64,000 nt of DNA from Mesorhizobium neociceri (GTDB lineage Bacteria; Pseudomonadota; Alphaproteobacteria; Rhizobiales; Rhizobiaceae), in assembly GCF_013520985.1 (NCBI RefSeq), contig NZ_JACDTY010000001.1, forward strand, positions 248,001 through 312,000, read 5' to 3'. Positions 36,403-44,302 of the stretch are shown here, one piece after another. Every line of letters starts with the position of its first letter. Position 1 is the stretch's first letter. The notes under the pieces are model-generated. The model saw nothing but the letters and a program-made list of their open reading frames with translations. It did not search any database and was not told the DNA's origin. The position numbers and the translations under genes are program-made.

Positions 36403-37608
36403 TCAAACCCGTTCGAGCGCCACCGCGATCCCTTGGCCGACACCGATGCACATGGTGGCCAGCGCATAGCGGCCGCCGCGTTCGCGCAATTCCAGCGCTG
36501 CCGTACCTGATATGCGGGCGCCCGACATGCCGAGCGGATGGCCGAGCGCAATGGCGCCGCCATTCGGGTTGACGTAATCCGCGTCCTCACCGATGCCGAG
36601 TTGGCGGAGCACGGCGATGCCCTGGGAGGCGAAGGCTTCGTTGAGTTCGATGACATCGAATTGTTGCGGCGTCAGGCCGAGGCGGGCACAGAGCTTTTTC
36701 GTCGCCGGCGCCGGGCCGATGCCCATGATGCGCGGCGCCACGCCGGCAGCGGCACCGCCGAGGATGCGGGCGATCGGCGTCAGGCCGTATTTTTTCACAG
36801 CTGCTTCCGAGGCGACGATCAGCGCCGCCGCGCCATCGTTGACGCCCGACGCGTTGCCGGCGGTGACCGTGCCACCCTGGCGGAACGGCGTCGGCAGATT
36901 GGCCAAGGTCTCGACCGTGGTGCCTGCACGGGGATGCTCATCCTTGGAGACGACGATCGCATCGCCCTTCTTCTGCGGGATCGTCACCGGGGTGATCTCT
37001 TTTGCCAGCCGGCCATTGGCCTGCGCTGCGACAGCCTTGTCCTGGCTGCGCACGGCAAAGGCGTCCTGGTCGGCGCGCGAAACCGAAAAATCCTCGGCGA
37101 CATTCTCGCCGGTCTCGGGCATCGAATCGACACCATACTGTTTCTTCATCAGCGGGTTGATGAAGCGCCAGCCGATGGTGGTGTCGTAAATCTCGGCATG
37201 GCGTGAAAAGGCGGTCTCGGCCTTGGGCATGACGAAGGGCGCGCGGCTCATCGATTCGACGCCGCCAGCGATCATCAATTCGGCCTCGCCAGCCTTGATG
37301 GCACGGGCGGCGATGGTGAGCGCATCCATGCCGGAGCCGCACAGGCGATTGACGGTCGAGCCGGAAACCTCCTTCGGCAATCCGGCCAGCAGCAGCGACA
37401 TGCGCGCTACATTGCGATTGTCTTCGCCGGCCTGGTTGGCGCAGCCCAGGACGACGTCGTCGACCGCTTGCCAGTCGATGCCGGGATTGCGCTCGATCAG
37501 CGCCTTCAGCGGGATGGCGCCGAGATCGTCGGCACGCACTGAGGACAGCGAACCGCCGAAGCGGCCGATCGGGGTGCGGATGTAATCACAGATGAAGGCC
37601 TCGGCCAT
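36403..37608 (-). CDS. pcaF: 3-oxoadipyl-CoA thiolase PcaF
   Basis: A 401-residue thiolase that splits beta-ketoadipyl-CoA into succinyl-CoA and acetyl-CoA. The nucleophile is Cys90 in NRLCGSGMDAL; NEAFASQ, GHPLGMSGAR and CIGVGQG supply the other active-site parts. The start is 1 base after the pcaJ stop. The gene is convergent with pobA, 13 bases apart. The operon is pcaI-pcaJ-pcaF under PcaR. Confidence 0.94.
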   Translation of the reverse strand: MAEAFICDYIRTPIGRFGGSLSSVRADDLGAIPLKALIERNPGIDWQAVDDVVLGCANQAGEDNRNVARMSLLLAGLPKEVSGSTVNRLCGSGMDALTIAARAIKAGEAELMIAGGVESMSRAPFVMPKAETAFSRHAEIYDTTIGWRFINPLMKKQYGVDSMPETGENVAEDFSVSRADQDAFAVRSQDKAVAAQANGRLAKEITPVTIPQKKGDAIVVSKDEHPRAGTTVETLANLPTPFRQGGTVTAGNASGVNDGAAALIVASEAAVKKYGLTPIARILGGAAAGVAPRIMGIGPAPATKKLCARLGLTPQQFDVIELNEAFASQGIAVLRQLGIGEDADYVNPNGGAIALGHPLGMSGARISGTAALELRERGGRYALATMCIGVGQGIAVALERV

Positions 37609-37609
37609 G

Positions 37610-38398
37610 TCATGCAGCCTTTTCTTTTCCGCTTCCCTCGTGCGCCGCCTTGGTGCGGGCCTGCAGGTCGCGCAGTGTCGTCAGTTCGAGCGCGGTCGGC
37701 GCCGGCGTCTGTTCAAGCGCATCGGCGAACTTCACTACCCAGCCACAGGTATCCTGAACCTGCTGGCGCGTCACGCCGGGATGCAGCGACACCACGGTGA
37801 ATTCCTTGCTCACCGGGTCAGGCTTCCAGATGGCGAGGTCGGTGATCAGCAGCGTCGGCCCAGCGGTGTCGATGCCGAGGCGCTGGCGGTGATCGCCGCC
37901 GTCGCCGTGACCGAAAGAGGTGAAGAAGTCGATCTTCTCGACCATGCCGCGCTTGGACTGCGCCATGGTGATGTAGATCTCCTTCGACGAGGTGGCGATC
38001 TCCGGCGCGCCGCCGCCGCCGGGCAGGCGGGTCTTGGGATGCGCATAGTCGCCGATGACGGTGGTGTTGATGTTGCCGAATTTGTCGAGCTGCGCGGCGC
38101 CAAGGAAACCGATGGAGATACGGCCGCCCTGCAGCCAGTAGCGGAACATCTCCGGCACCGAGACGGTGGTGACGGCGGTGTCGCAGAGTTCGCCGTCGCC
38201 GATCGACAGCGGCAGCACATCCGGCGCGGTGCCGATGGTGCCGCTTTCATAGATCAGCGTGATGTCGGGCGCGTGCGTCAGCCGCGCGACGTTGCAGGCG
38301 GCAGACGGCGCGCCGATACCGACAAAACAGACATCGTCGTTCCTGAGCGCGCGGCTGGCGGCAATCGTCATCATCTCATTGGGGGTGAAGCCGCTCAT
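37610..38398 (-). CDS. pcaJ: 3-oxoadipate CoA-transferase beta subunit (PcaJ/CatJ type)
   Basis: A 262-residue CoA-transferase subunit with the active-site glutamate in YESGTIG and the glycine-rich GGGGAPEIA. The size and motifs fit the larger CatJ/GctB-like type rather than the roughly 220-residue SCOT-type PcaJ. With PcaI it transfers CoA from succinyl-CoA to beta-ketoadipate. ATG 38398 overlaps the pcaI stop by 4 bases. Confidence 0.88.
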   Translation of the reverse strand: MSGFTPNEMMTIAASRALRNDDVCFVGIGAPSAACNVARLTHAPDITLIYESGTIGTAPDVLPLSIGDGELCDTAVTTVSVPEMFRYWLQGGRISIGFLGAAQLDKFGNINTTVIGDYAHPKTRLPGGGGAPEIATSSKEIYITMAQSKRGMVEKIDFFTSFGHGDGGDHRQRLGIDTAGPTLLITDLAIWKPDPVSKEFTVVSLHPGVTRQQVQDTCGWVVKFADALEQTPAPTALELTTLRDLQARTKAAHEGSGKEKAA

Positions 38399-39252
38399 GC
38401 CGCGCTCCTCAGATGCTCGACTCGGGCCGCGAAATCGTCGGCGGTACGCGCGATGACATTGGCCTGCATCCAGGCCTGGAACTTTTCTCGGTCGGCGGCG
38501 ATGTCGTCCCATTCGAGATAGGCTGCGTTGTCACGCGCATAATAGCCATGCGTGTAGGAGGGGTGCGAACCGCCGGGCACCACCGATATCGCCGCGATCG
38601 TCCAGCGCGGCAGCACGGTGAGGTTGGGGTGGAGATCGTCGAAATCGTCGACGACTTCCTCGACCGTCACCACGGCGCGTTTTGCGGCGAGAACCGCTTC
38701 CTTCTGGATGCCGATAATGCCTTCGACCAGCACATTGCCTTTCTTATCGGCCTTCTGCGCATGGATGAAGGTGACGTCGGGGCGGATCGATGGAACGGCC
38801 GCCAGCACCTCGCCGGTGAACGGGCAGGTGACCGATTTGATATTCGGGTTGACGGCGACCAGCCCGGCACCGCGATAACCGCGGAACACCGCGCAGGGCA
38901 GGCCAGCCGCACCCGCCTCATAGGCGTTGGCCATGCCGGCATGGCTGTGCTCCTCGATCTCGATCGCCCGGGGGAAGCCGTTCTCGATGGAATCGCGGGC
39001 GCGCCGCAGCAAGCCGACGCCGGGATTGCCGACATAGGAAAAGATGATCTTCTTCGCCATGCCCATGCCGATTATCTGGTCGTAGATCAGGTCAGGGGTC
39101 ATGCGGATGAGCGTGAGGTCGCGAAATCCCTGGCGGATCGCCTCATGCGCCGCCGCCGTCGGGATTAGATGGGTAAAACCTTCGAAGGCGACAGAGTCGC
39201 CATCGTGCAGGTTCTCGGCCACGGCCTGTTTGAGCGGCAGGAATTTGACCAT
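38395..39252 (-). CDS. pcaI: 3-oxoadipate CoA-transferase alpha subunit (PcaI/CatI type)
   Basis: A 285-residue CoA-transferase subunit. It has VAFEGFTHLIPTAAAHEAIRQG in the N-terminal part and AQKADKKGNVLVEGIIG in the middle. It is the first gene of pcaIJF, divergent from pcaR. ATG 39252 is 17 bases downstream (on the minus strand) of a perfect palindrome that probably binds PcaR, so the operator lies in the pcaI leader. Confidence 0.88.
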   Translation of the reverse strand: MVKFLPLKQAVAENLHDGDSVAFEGFTHLIPTAAAHEAIRQGFRDLTLIRMTPDLIYDQIIGMGMAKKIIFSYVGNPGVGLLRRARDSIENGFPRAIEIEEHSHAGMANAYEAGAAGLPCAVFRGYRGAGLVAVNPNIKSVTCPFTGEVLAAVPSIRPDVTFIHAQKADKKGNVLVEGIIGIQKEAVLAAKRAVVTVEEVVDDFDDLHPNLTVLPRWTIAAISVVPGGSHPSYTHGYYARDNAAYLEWDDIAADREKFQAWMQANVIARTADDFAARVEHLRSAA

Positions 39253-39268
39253 CGCGGGAACTCCAAAA

Positions 39269-39303
39269 GTTCGCATTGCGAACAAATGTTTTGTATGCGA
39301 TAC
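39269..39303. promoter_or_regulatory. Candidate PcaR (IclR-type) operator between pcaI and pcaR
   Basis: GTTCGCATTGCGAAC (39269-39283) is a perfect palindrome around a central T. GTATGCGATAC (39293-39303) is a second, weaker inverted repeat sharing the TGCGA core, 22 bases further (centre to centre). IclR-type PcaR proteins bind palindromes of this sort in the pcaIJF promoter. Confidence 0.65.
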
Positions 39304-39354
39304 TTCTACATCGGATCGTCGCGTCGAGTCAATAACGTCGCTTGCGGAGGCCAT

Positions 39355-40125
39355 ATGGACGACGAGGGAACGACGCGCGACCATGTTGGTTCGCTGGAGC
39401 GCGGCCTTGCGGTCATGGAGATCCTTGCCCGGCATCCCGCCGGCATGACACTGACCGAAATGGCCGAGGAGGCGTTGCTGACCCGCGCTGGCGCGCGGCG
39501 TTTTCTGCTGACGCTGACCGCGACGGGTTACGCGACGCAGGCCGGCCGACTGTTTTCGCTTTCGCCACGTCTCCTGACTGTCGTGCGGACATGGCTCGGC
39601 GGCGCTTCGCTGTGGACGTTCGCGTCGCCGATCATGCGAGAGCTGGCGGGGCAATTCAATGAGGCCTGCAACGCAGCGGTTCTGTCGGGCGAGGAGGTCG
39701 TCTATGTTGCGCGCATACCCGGCCGCCGCATCCTCAGCGTGTCGCTCGATGTCGGCACCAGGCTGCCGGCACATTGCACCTCGATGGGGCGCGTCCTGCT
39801 TGCGGGGCTGGGCACCGACGACCTGAAGGCCTTCCTTTCCGAAGCCAGGATCGAGCGGCGGACGCCGAAGACGATCACCAGTCGCGCCGCTCTTGGCAAG
39901 GCGATCGACGCGGCTCGGGCGGATGGCTTTGCCATCGTTGATGAGGAACTGGAGCTCGGCCTGCGCTCGATCGCCGTGCCGATTGCCGACCGATCCGGGC
40001 GGACGGTGGCGGCAATCAACATGTCGACCCAGTCGGCGCGTTTTTCGGTGGCGGAGATGGAGCGGGATATCCTGCCGGCGCTGCGGAAGGCCAAGCAGCG
40101 GATCGAAGAATTCTTCTTCGTTTGA
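39355..40125 (+). CDS. pcaR: IclR-family regulator PcaR
   Basis: A 256-residue IclR-type regulator. The N-terminal winged helix has GLAVMEILARHPAGMTLTEMAEEALLTRAGARRFLLTL. The effector domain shows RRILSVSLDVGTRLPAHCTSMGRVLLAGL, typical of PcaR/PobR/CatR-type IclR proteins that sense beta-ketoadipate. ATG 39355 has GCGGAGG before it. It is divergent from pcaIJF, which it presumably activates. Confidence 0.9.
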   Translation: MDDEGTTRDHVGSLERGLAVMEILARHPAGMTLTEMAEEALLTRAGARRFLLTLTATGYATQAGRLFSLSPRLLTVVRTWLGGASLWTFASPIMRELAGQFNEACNAAVLSGEEVVYVARIPGRRILSVSLDVGTRLPAHCTSMGRVLLAGLGTDDLKAFLSEARIERRTPKTITSRAALGKAIDAARADGFAIVDEELELGLRSIAVPIADRSGRTVAAINMSTQSARFSVAEMERDILPALRKAKQRIEEFFFV

Positions 40126-40243
40126 CCGGCGCGCGAATTATCCGAAGCCTGGCGCTGCCATGGTTCTGATGGGAATTGATGGAGCGGACCTTGGCTGATC
40201 CACCGGCCATGGCGTTATATCCTGTCCTTCACGGGAGGAATGG

Positions 40244-41332
40244 ATGGCAGGCCAGGGTTTTGAGCCGGATGTAAAGGTTCGCACCAGCGAATACCGGATC
40301 GGCTGCATCGGCGCCGGTATGATCATGGCCGAATGCCATCTCGCCGCCTATGCGCAGGCCGGATTTCCCGTGGTGGCGATCGCTTCGCGGACCAAGGCCA
40401 GCGCCGAGAAGGTGGCGAAGCGCTGGAGTATTGCGACTGTCCACGACACGCCGGAACAGCTGATCGAGGATCCCCAGGTCGAGATCGTCGACCTTGCCTT
40501 TCCGCCCGACCAGCAGCCGGCACTTATCCGCCATGCGCTGAAGCAGCCACACATCAAAGCGATCCTGGCGCAGAAGCCATTGGCGCTGTCGGTCGAGGAG
40601 GCGGTCAAGCTACGCGACGAGGCGGCCAAGTCCGGCAAGATCCTCTCGGTCAACCAGAACATGCGCTACGACCAGTCGATGCGTGTCTTGAAGCAGATCA
40701 TCGACAGCGGCGCGCTGGGCGAGATCGTCTTTGCCCAGATCGACATGCATGCGATCCCGCACTGGCAGACTTTCTTGGCCGGCTACGACCGGCTGACGCT
40801 CGCCAATATGAGCGTGCACCATCTCGACGTCTTGCGTTTCCTGTTCGGAGACCCCGACGAGATCACCACGCTGACGCGCAAGGACCCGCGCACCACATTC
40901 GACCATACCGACGGCATCACCGTCTCGACGCTGCGCTTTCCCTCTGGCGTCCTCGCCGTGTCGCTGGAGGATGTCTGGTCCGGCCCGCGCCAGGAGGGCT
41001 ACAAGGACGACCAGCACATCAACTGGCGCGTCGATGGCACCAAAGGTGTCGCAAAGGGCACGATCGGCTGGCCGAAGGGCGTGGCCTCGACGCTGACCTA
41101 TGCCTCGACCGAGACGACTGGCGGCGAATGGGTCAGCCCAAGCTGGGAGACGATGTGGTTCCCGCACGCGTTCATCGGCGTAATGGAACAATTGCAGCAT
41201 GCGGTGAAGACGGGCACGCCGCCGGCGCTGTCCGTTGCCGACAACGTCAAGACGATGGCGCTTGTCGAGGCCGGCTATCGCTCGATGGCTGAAGGCCGCA
41301 CCGTAAAACTGTCCGAGATATCGATCGACTGA
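40244..41332 (+). CDS. Gfo/Idh/MocA-family oxidoreductase
   Basis: A 362-residue NAD(P)-dependent oxidoreductase. The Rossmann motif is GCIGAGMIMAECHLAAY (19-35), the conserved lysine is in AQKPLALS (instead of EKP), and HHLDVLRFLFGD carries the catalytic histidine region. This family oxidises sugars and cyclitols (inositol, rhizopine). It starts a same-strand group with a TIM-barrel protein, a MocD-like oxygenase and a PanB-like protein. The order resembles the MocA/MocC/MocD set for rhizopine breakdown, so a cyclitol or methylated sugar derivative is a sensible candidate substrate. Confidence 0.82.
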   Translation: MAGQGFEPDVKVRTSEYRIGCIGAGMIMAECHLAAYAQAGFPVVAIASRTKASAEKVAKRWSIATVHDTPEQLIEDPQVEIVDLAFPPDQQPALIRHALKQPHIKAILAQKPLALSVEEAVKLRDEAAKSGKILSVNQNMRYDQSMRVLKQIIDSGALGEIVFAQIDMHAIPHWQTFLAGYDRLTLANMSVHHLDVLRFLFGDPDEITTLTRKDPRTTFDHTDGITVSTLRFPSGVLAVSLEDVWSGPRQEGYKDDQHINWRVDGTKGVAKGTIGWPKGVASTLTYASTETTGGEWVSPSWETMWFPHAFIGVMEQLQHAVKTGTPPALSVADNVKTMALVEAGYRSMAEGRTVKLSEISID

Positions 41333-41386
41333 ACAGGCCGCCGAATAGCGTGGCGACTGAATCGCTTACCGGGAGGAGTTCACATC

Positions 41387-42301
41387 ATGATGCAGGCAGG
41401 GATCTTCACCGGCTATTTCCCCTATGAGCTCGCAGAAGCAGCCCGGCGCATCCGCGCGCTCGGTTTCAACACGGTGCAGCTCGACATGCATTTCAGGGAT
41501 GTCGATCTGTCCGCCGGGCAGATCACCGGAGACAAGGCCAGGAAAGTCCGCGACACGTTCCGCGATCACAATCTGCCAGTCTGCTGTATCTCCGGCTACA
41601 CCAACATCATCCACCCTGACAAGACCGAGCGCGAGAAGCGCGTCGGTTATCTCAAGGAGATCATCCGCAACGCGCGCGACTTCGGCTCGCCCTACGTGAT
41701 CTCGGAGACCGGCACCTACAACACCGAATCCGACTGGGTGCATCACCCCAAAAACAAGACCGAGGAAGGTTTTGAGGAATGCCGCAAGGTGATCTCGGAC
41801 CTTGCCCAGACGGCCTACGACCATGGCGCGGTGTTCCTGCTCGAAACCTATGTCAACAATGTCGTCGGCTCGGTTGAGGAGACGGTGAAAATGTTCGCGC
41901 AGGTCGATCATCCCGGCCTTGGCCTTTTGATGGACCCGACCAACTATTTCGAGGCGCACAACATCGACCGCATGGACCAGGTGCTGAACCAGGTGTTCGA
42001 CACGCTGACCGACAAGATTCGCATCGCGCATGCCAAGGACGTGAAGCGCTCTGGCAGCGACAAGACGGAGAAGCATGCCGATATCGGTGACGCGGACGCG
42101 CATGAGGGGCTGACCTTCCGCGGCGTCGGCGAGATCGAATTGCCGGCGCCCGGTCTCGGTTCGCTCAACTACGATCTCTATCTGAAACGGCTCAGCGAGA
42201 AGCACCCGAACATCCCCGTCATCATCGAGCATCTGACCGAGGATGACGTGCCGCGCGCGAAAACATTTCTCGACGGGAAATTCCGCGCCAACGGGCTTTG
42301 A
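41387..42301 (+). CDS. Sugar phosphate isomerase/epimerase-like TIM barrel (MocC/IolE type)
   Basis: A 304-residue xylose-isomerase-like TIM barrel. It has FTGYFPYELAEAARRIRALGFNTVQLDMHF at the N-terminus, VFLLETYVNN (Glu), LGLLMDPTNYFEA (Asp) and RIAHAKDVKRSG (His). These are the metal-site positions of the AP-endonuclease-2 family. ATG 41387 follows GGGAGGAG; a second ATG is at 41390. It probably isomerises, epimerises or dehydrates the product of the upstream dehydrogenase. The exact reaction is unknown. Confidence 0.8.
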   Translation: MMQAGIFTGYFPYELAEAARRIRALGFNTVQLDMHFRDVDLSAGQITGDKARKVRDTFRDHNLPVCCISGYTNIIHPDKTEREKRVGYLKEIIRNARDFGSPYVISETGTYNTESDWVHHPKNKTEEGFEECRKVISDLAQTAYDHGAVFLLETYVNNVVGSVEETVKMFAQVDHPGLGLLMDPTNYFEAHNIDRMDQVLNQVFDTLTDKIRIAHAKDVKRSGSDKTEKHADIGDADAHEGLTFRGVGEIELPAPGLGSLNYDLYLKRLSEKHPNIPVIIEHLTEDDVPRAKTFLDGKFRANGL

Positions 42302-42318
42302 GGGCAGGGCGAGAGGCG

Positions 42319-43413
42319 ATGGCGACGGCGGCCAAGACAAAGCGCGATTACAGCCTGGTCGGCGAGAGCACCCGCCGGGCCATCGAGACCGGGCTGGCTT
42401 CAGCCGAGTGGTATCACACCGATGTGCCGCGCAAGGCGATGAAGGAGCTGATGCAGCGTTCCGACGGTCCGGCGATCCGTGACACGGTGATCTGGATCGC
42501 TGCGATCCTGGGCTCGGCAGCCGGCATCGTTTGGTTCTGGGGCACGTGGTGGGTGTTGCCGTTCCTGCTTGTCTATGGCGTACTCTATGGCTCGTCGAGC
42601 GACTCGCGCTGGCATGAATGCGGCCATGGCACCGCCTTCCGCACACGCTGGATGAGCGACGTCGTCTATGAGATTGCCTCGTTCATGTTGGTGCGCAATC
42701 CGGTGCAGTGGCGCTGGAGCCATGCCCGCCACCACACCGACACCATCATCGTGGGCCGCGACGCCGAGATCGCGGTGATGCGGCCGCCCGATCTTCTCAG
42801 GGCAGCACTCGCCTTCACCGGCATCCTCGATTTCCGTTACGCGCTGCCGACGCTGGTCCGGCAGGTGTTCGGCAGATTGTCGGATGACGAGAAGAGCTAC
42901 ATCCCCGAGATGGAGCAGGCGAAGGCGGTCACAGCGGCGCGCTGGCATATCGCCGTGTACGTTGCGACGATCGCTTTCGCGATCGCGCTGGGGTCATGGC
43001 TGCCGCTGGTGCTGATCGGCCTGCCGCGCCTCTATGGCAGCTGGCACATGGTGCTGACCGGCCTTCTGCAGCATATCGGGCTCGCCGACAATGTCGTCGA
43101 CCATCGGCTGAACACGCGCACCGTCTACATGAACCCGGTCAGCCGCTTCATCTACTGGAACATGAATTATCACGTCGAGCATCACATGTTCCCGATGGTG
43201 CCCTATCACGCACTGCCGAAGCTGCATGAACTGATCAAGCACGATCTGCCGCTGCCGAACCCGTCCATGTGGCACGCCTATCGCGAAGTCTGGCCGGTGC
43301 TTTTGAAGCAGCTCCAGTACGAAGACTATTTCCTCAAGCGCGAATTGCCGCCGGCGGCGCGGCCCTATCGCGGTGAGTTCCACGAGGTCGATATGTCGGC
43401 GGCCGCCAAATAG
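42319..43413 (+). CDS. Membrane di-iron oxygenase, fatty acid desaturase family (MocD-like)
   Basis: A 364-residue integral membrane protein with the three histidine boxes of the desaturase/hydroxylase family: HECGH (99-103), HARHH (135-139) and HVEHH near the C-terminus. Hydrophobic pairs lie around 57-92 and 205-230. In the rhizopine pathway MocD is a protein of this family, thought with a ferredoxin and reductase (MocE, MocF) to demethylate 3-O-methyl-scyllo-inosamine. No ferredoxin gene is adjacent here. ATG 42319 has GCGAGAGGCG upstream. An O-demethylating or hydroxylating role in the same pathway as the two upstream genes is inferred. Confidence 0.8.
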   Translation: MATAAKTKRDYSLVGESTRRAIETGLASAEWYHTDVPRKAMKELMQRSDGPAIRDTVIWIAAILGSAAGIVWFWGTWWVLPFLLVYGVLYGSSSDSRWHECGHGTAFRTRWMSDVVYEIASFMLVRNPVQWRWSHARHHTDTIIVGRDAEIAVMRPPDLLRAALAFTGILDFRYALPTLVRQVFGRLSDDEKSYIPEMEQAKAVTAARWHIAVYVATIAFAIALGSWLPLVLIGLPRLYGSWHMVLTGLLQHIGLADNVVDHRLNTRTVYMNPVSRFIYWNMNYHVEHHMFPMVPYHALPKLHELIKHDLPLPNPSMWHAYREVWPVLLKQLQYEDYFLKRELPPAARPYRGEFHEVDMSAAAK

Positions 43414-43501
43414 CGAATAAACCACCCGCCTTCTATCCGGCTTGTTACGTGGCCGGTAAGGTGACCGGGAAAATCAAATTCCAGCAAACAGGGACATCCC
43501 G

Positions 43502-44302
43502 ATGAGCCGAAAGAGACCGACCGTCGCCGATCTGCGCGCCATGAAGGGCAAGCGCCAGCTGACCATGCTGCGCGTCCTGACCATGGATGAGGCCGAGGCC
43601 GCCGAGCGGGCAGGGGTCGACATCGTCTCGGTGCCGCCGGAGCTGGTGCTCAACCCTGAGTATCGCGACGCAGCCCCCAGCCTGTTCACCATGCCGGGCG
43701 AGAACTTTTATGAAATCGGCACGGCGGATGATTTCCTGCGCTGGGCCTTCCGGCTCTACAAGGCCGGCGCCGACGCCGTTTATTGCAGCGCCGGTTTCGC
43801 CACCGTCAAGCGGCTGGCCGATGACGCCATTCCTGTCATTGGCCATGTTGGCCTCATTCCTTCCCGTGCGACCTGGACCGGCGGCTTCAAGGCCGTCGGC
43901 AAGACCGCCGAGACCGCCATGCAGATCTTCGAGGCGGTCAAGCAGTATGAGGCCGTCGGTGCGCTGGGCGCCGAGATCGAGGTGGTGCCGGTCGAGGTCG
44001 CCAAGGCGATTTCCGAACGCACCTCGCTGATCATGCTGTCGATGGGAGCCGGCACCGGCTGCGATGCGCAATATCTGTTCGCCGACGACATTCTCGGCCA
44101 GAACCGGGGCCACATGCCGCGCCACTCCAAGGTCTATCGTAACTTCGCCGCCGAGTATGACCGGCTGCAAGCCGAGCGGGTGGCGGCATTTTCCGAATAT
44201 GTCGCCGACGTCAACAGCGGCGCCTATCCGGAGGACAAGCATGTCGTGCGCATGGATCCGGCCGAGCTAAAGCTGTTCCTCGACAAGGTCGGCCAATTGT
44301 AA
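43502..44302 (+). CDS. Ketopantoate hydroxymethyltransferase (PanB)-like protein with altered metal site
   Basis: A 266-residue TIM barrel of the PanB/PEP-mutase superfamily. PanB-like segments are TMLRVLTMDEAEAAERAGVDI (21-41), VIGHVGLIPSRATWTGGFKAVGKT, EVVPVEVAKAI (with the catalytic glutamate) and MGAGTGCDAQYLFADDILG. The canonical VGDS metal motif is replaced by VPPE (44-47), and the second metal aspartate is also absent (AVYCSAGF). It is therefore probably not the pantothenate enzyme. It is 88 bases after the MocD-like gene. The function is unknown. Confidence 0.7.
   Translation: MSRKRPTVADLRAMKGKRQLTMLRVLTMDEAEAAERAGVDIVSVPPELVLNPEYRDAAPSLFTMPGENFYEIGTADDFLRWAFRLYKAGADAVYCSAGFATVKRLADDAIPVIGHVGLIPSRATWTGGFKAVGKTAETAMQIFEAVKQYEAVGALGAEIEVVPVEVAKAISERTSLIMLSMGAGTGCDAQYLFADDILGQNRGHMPRHSKVYRNFAAEYDRLQAERVAAFSEYVADVNSGAYPEDKHVVRMDPAELKLFLDKVGQL

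Noticed and set aside
43502..44302. Housekeeping panB for pantothenate synthesis.
   Set aside because: Metal-binding aspartates are replaced, no panC is adjacent, and the neighbours are catabolic.
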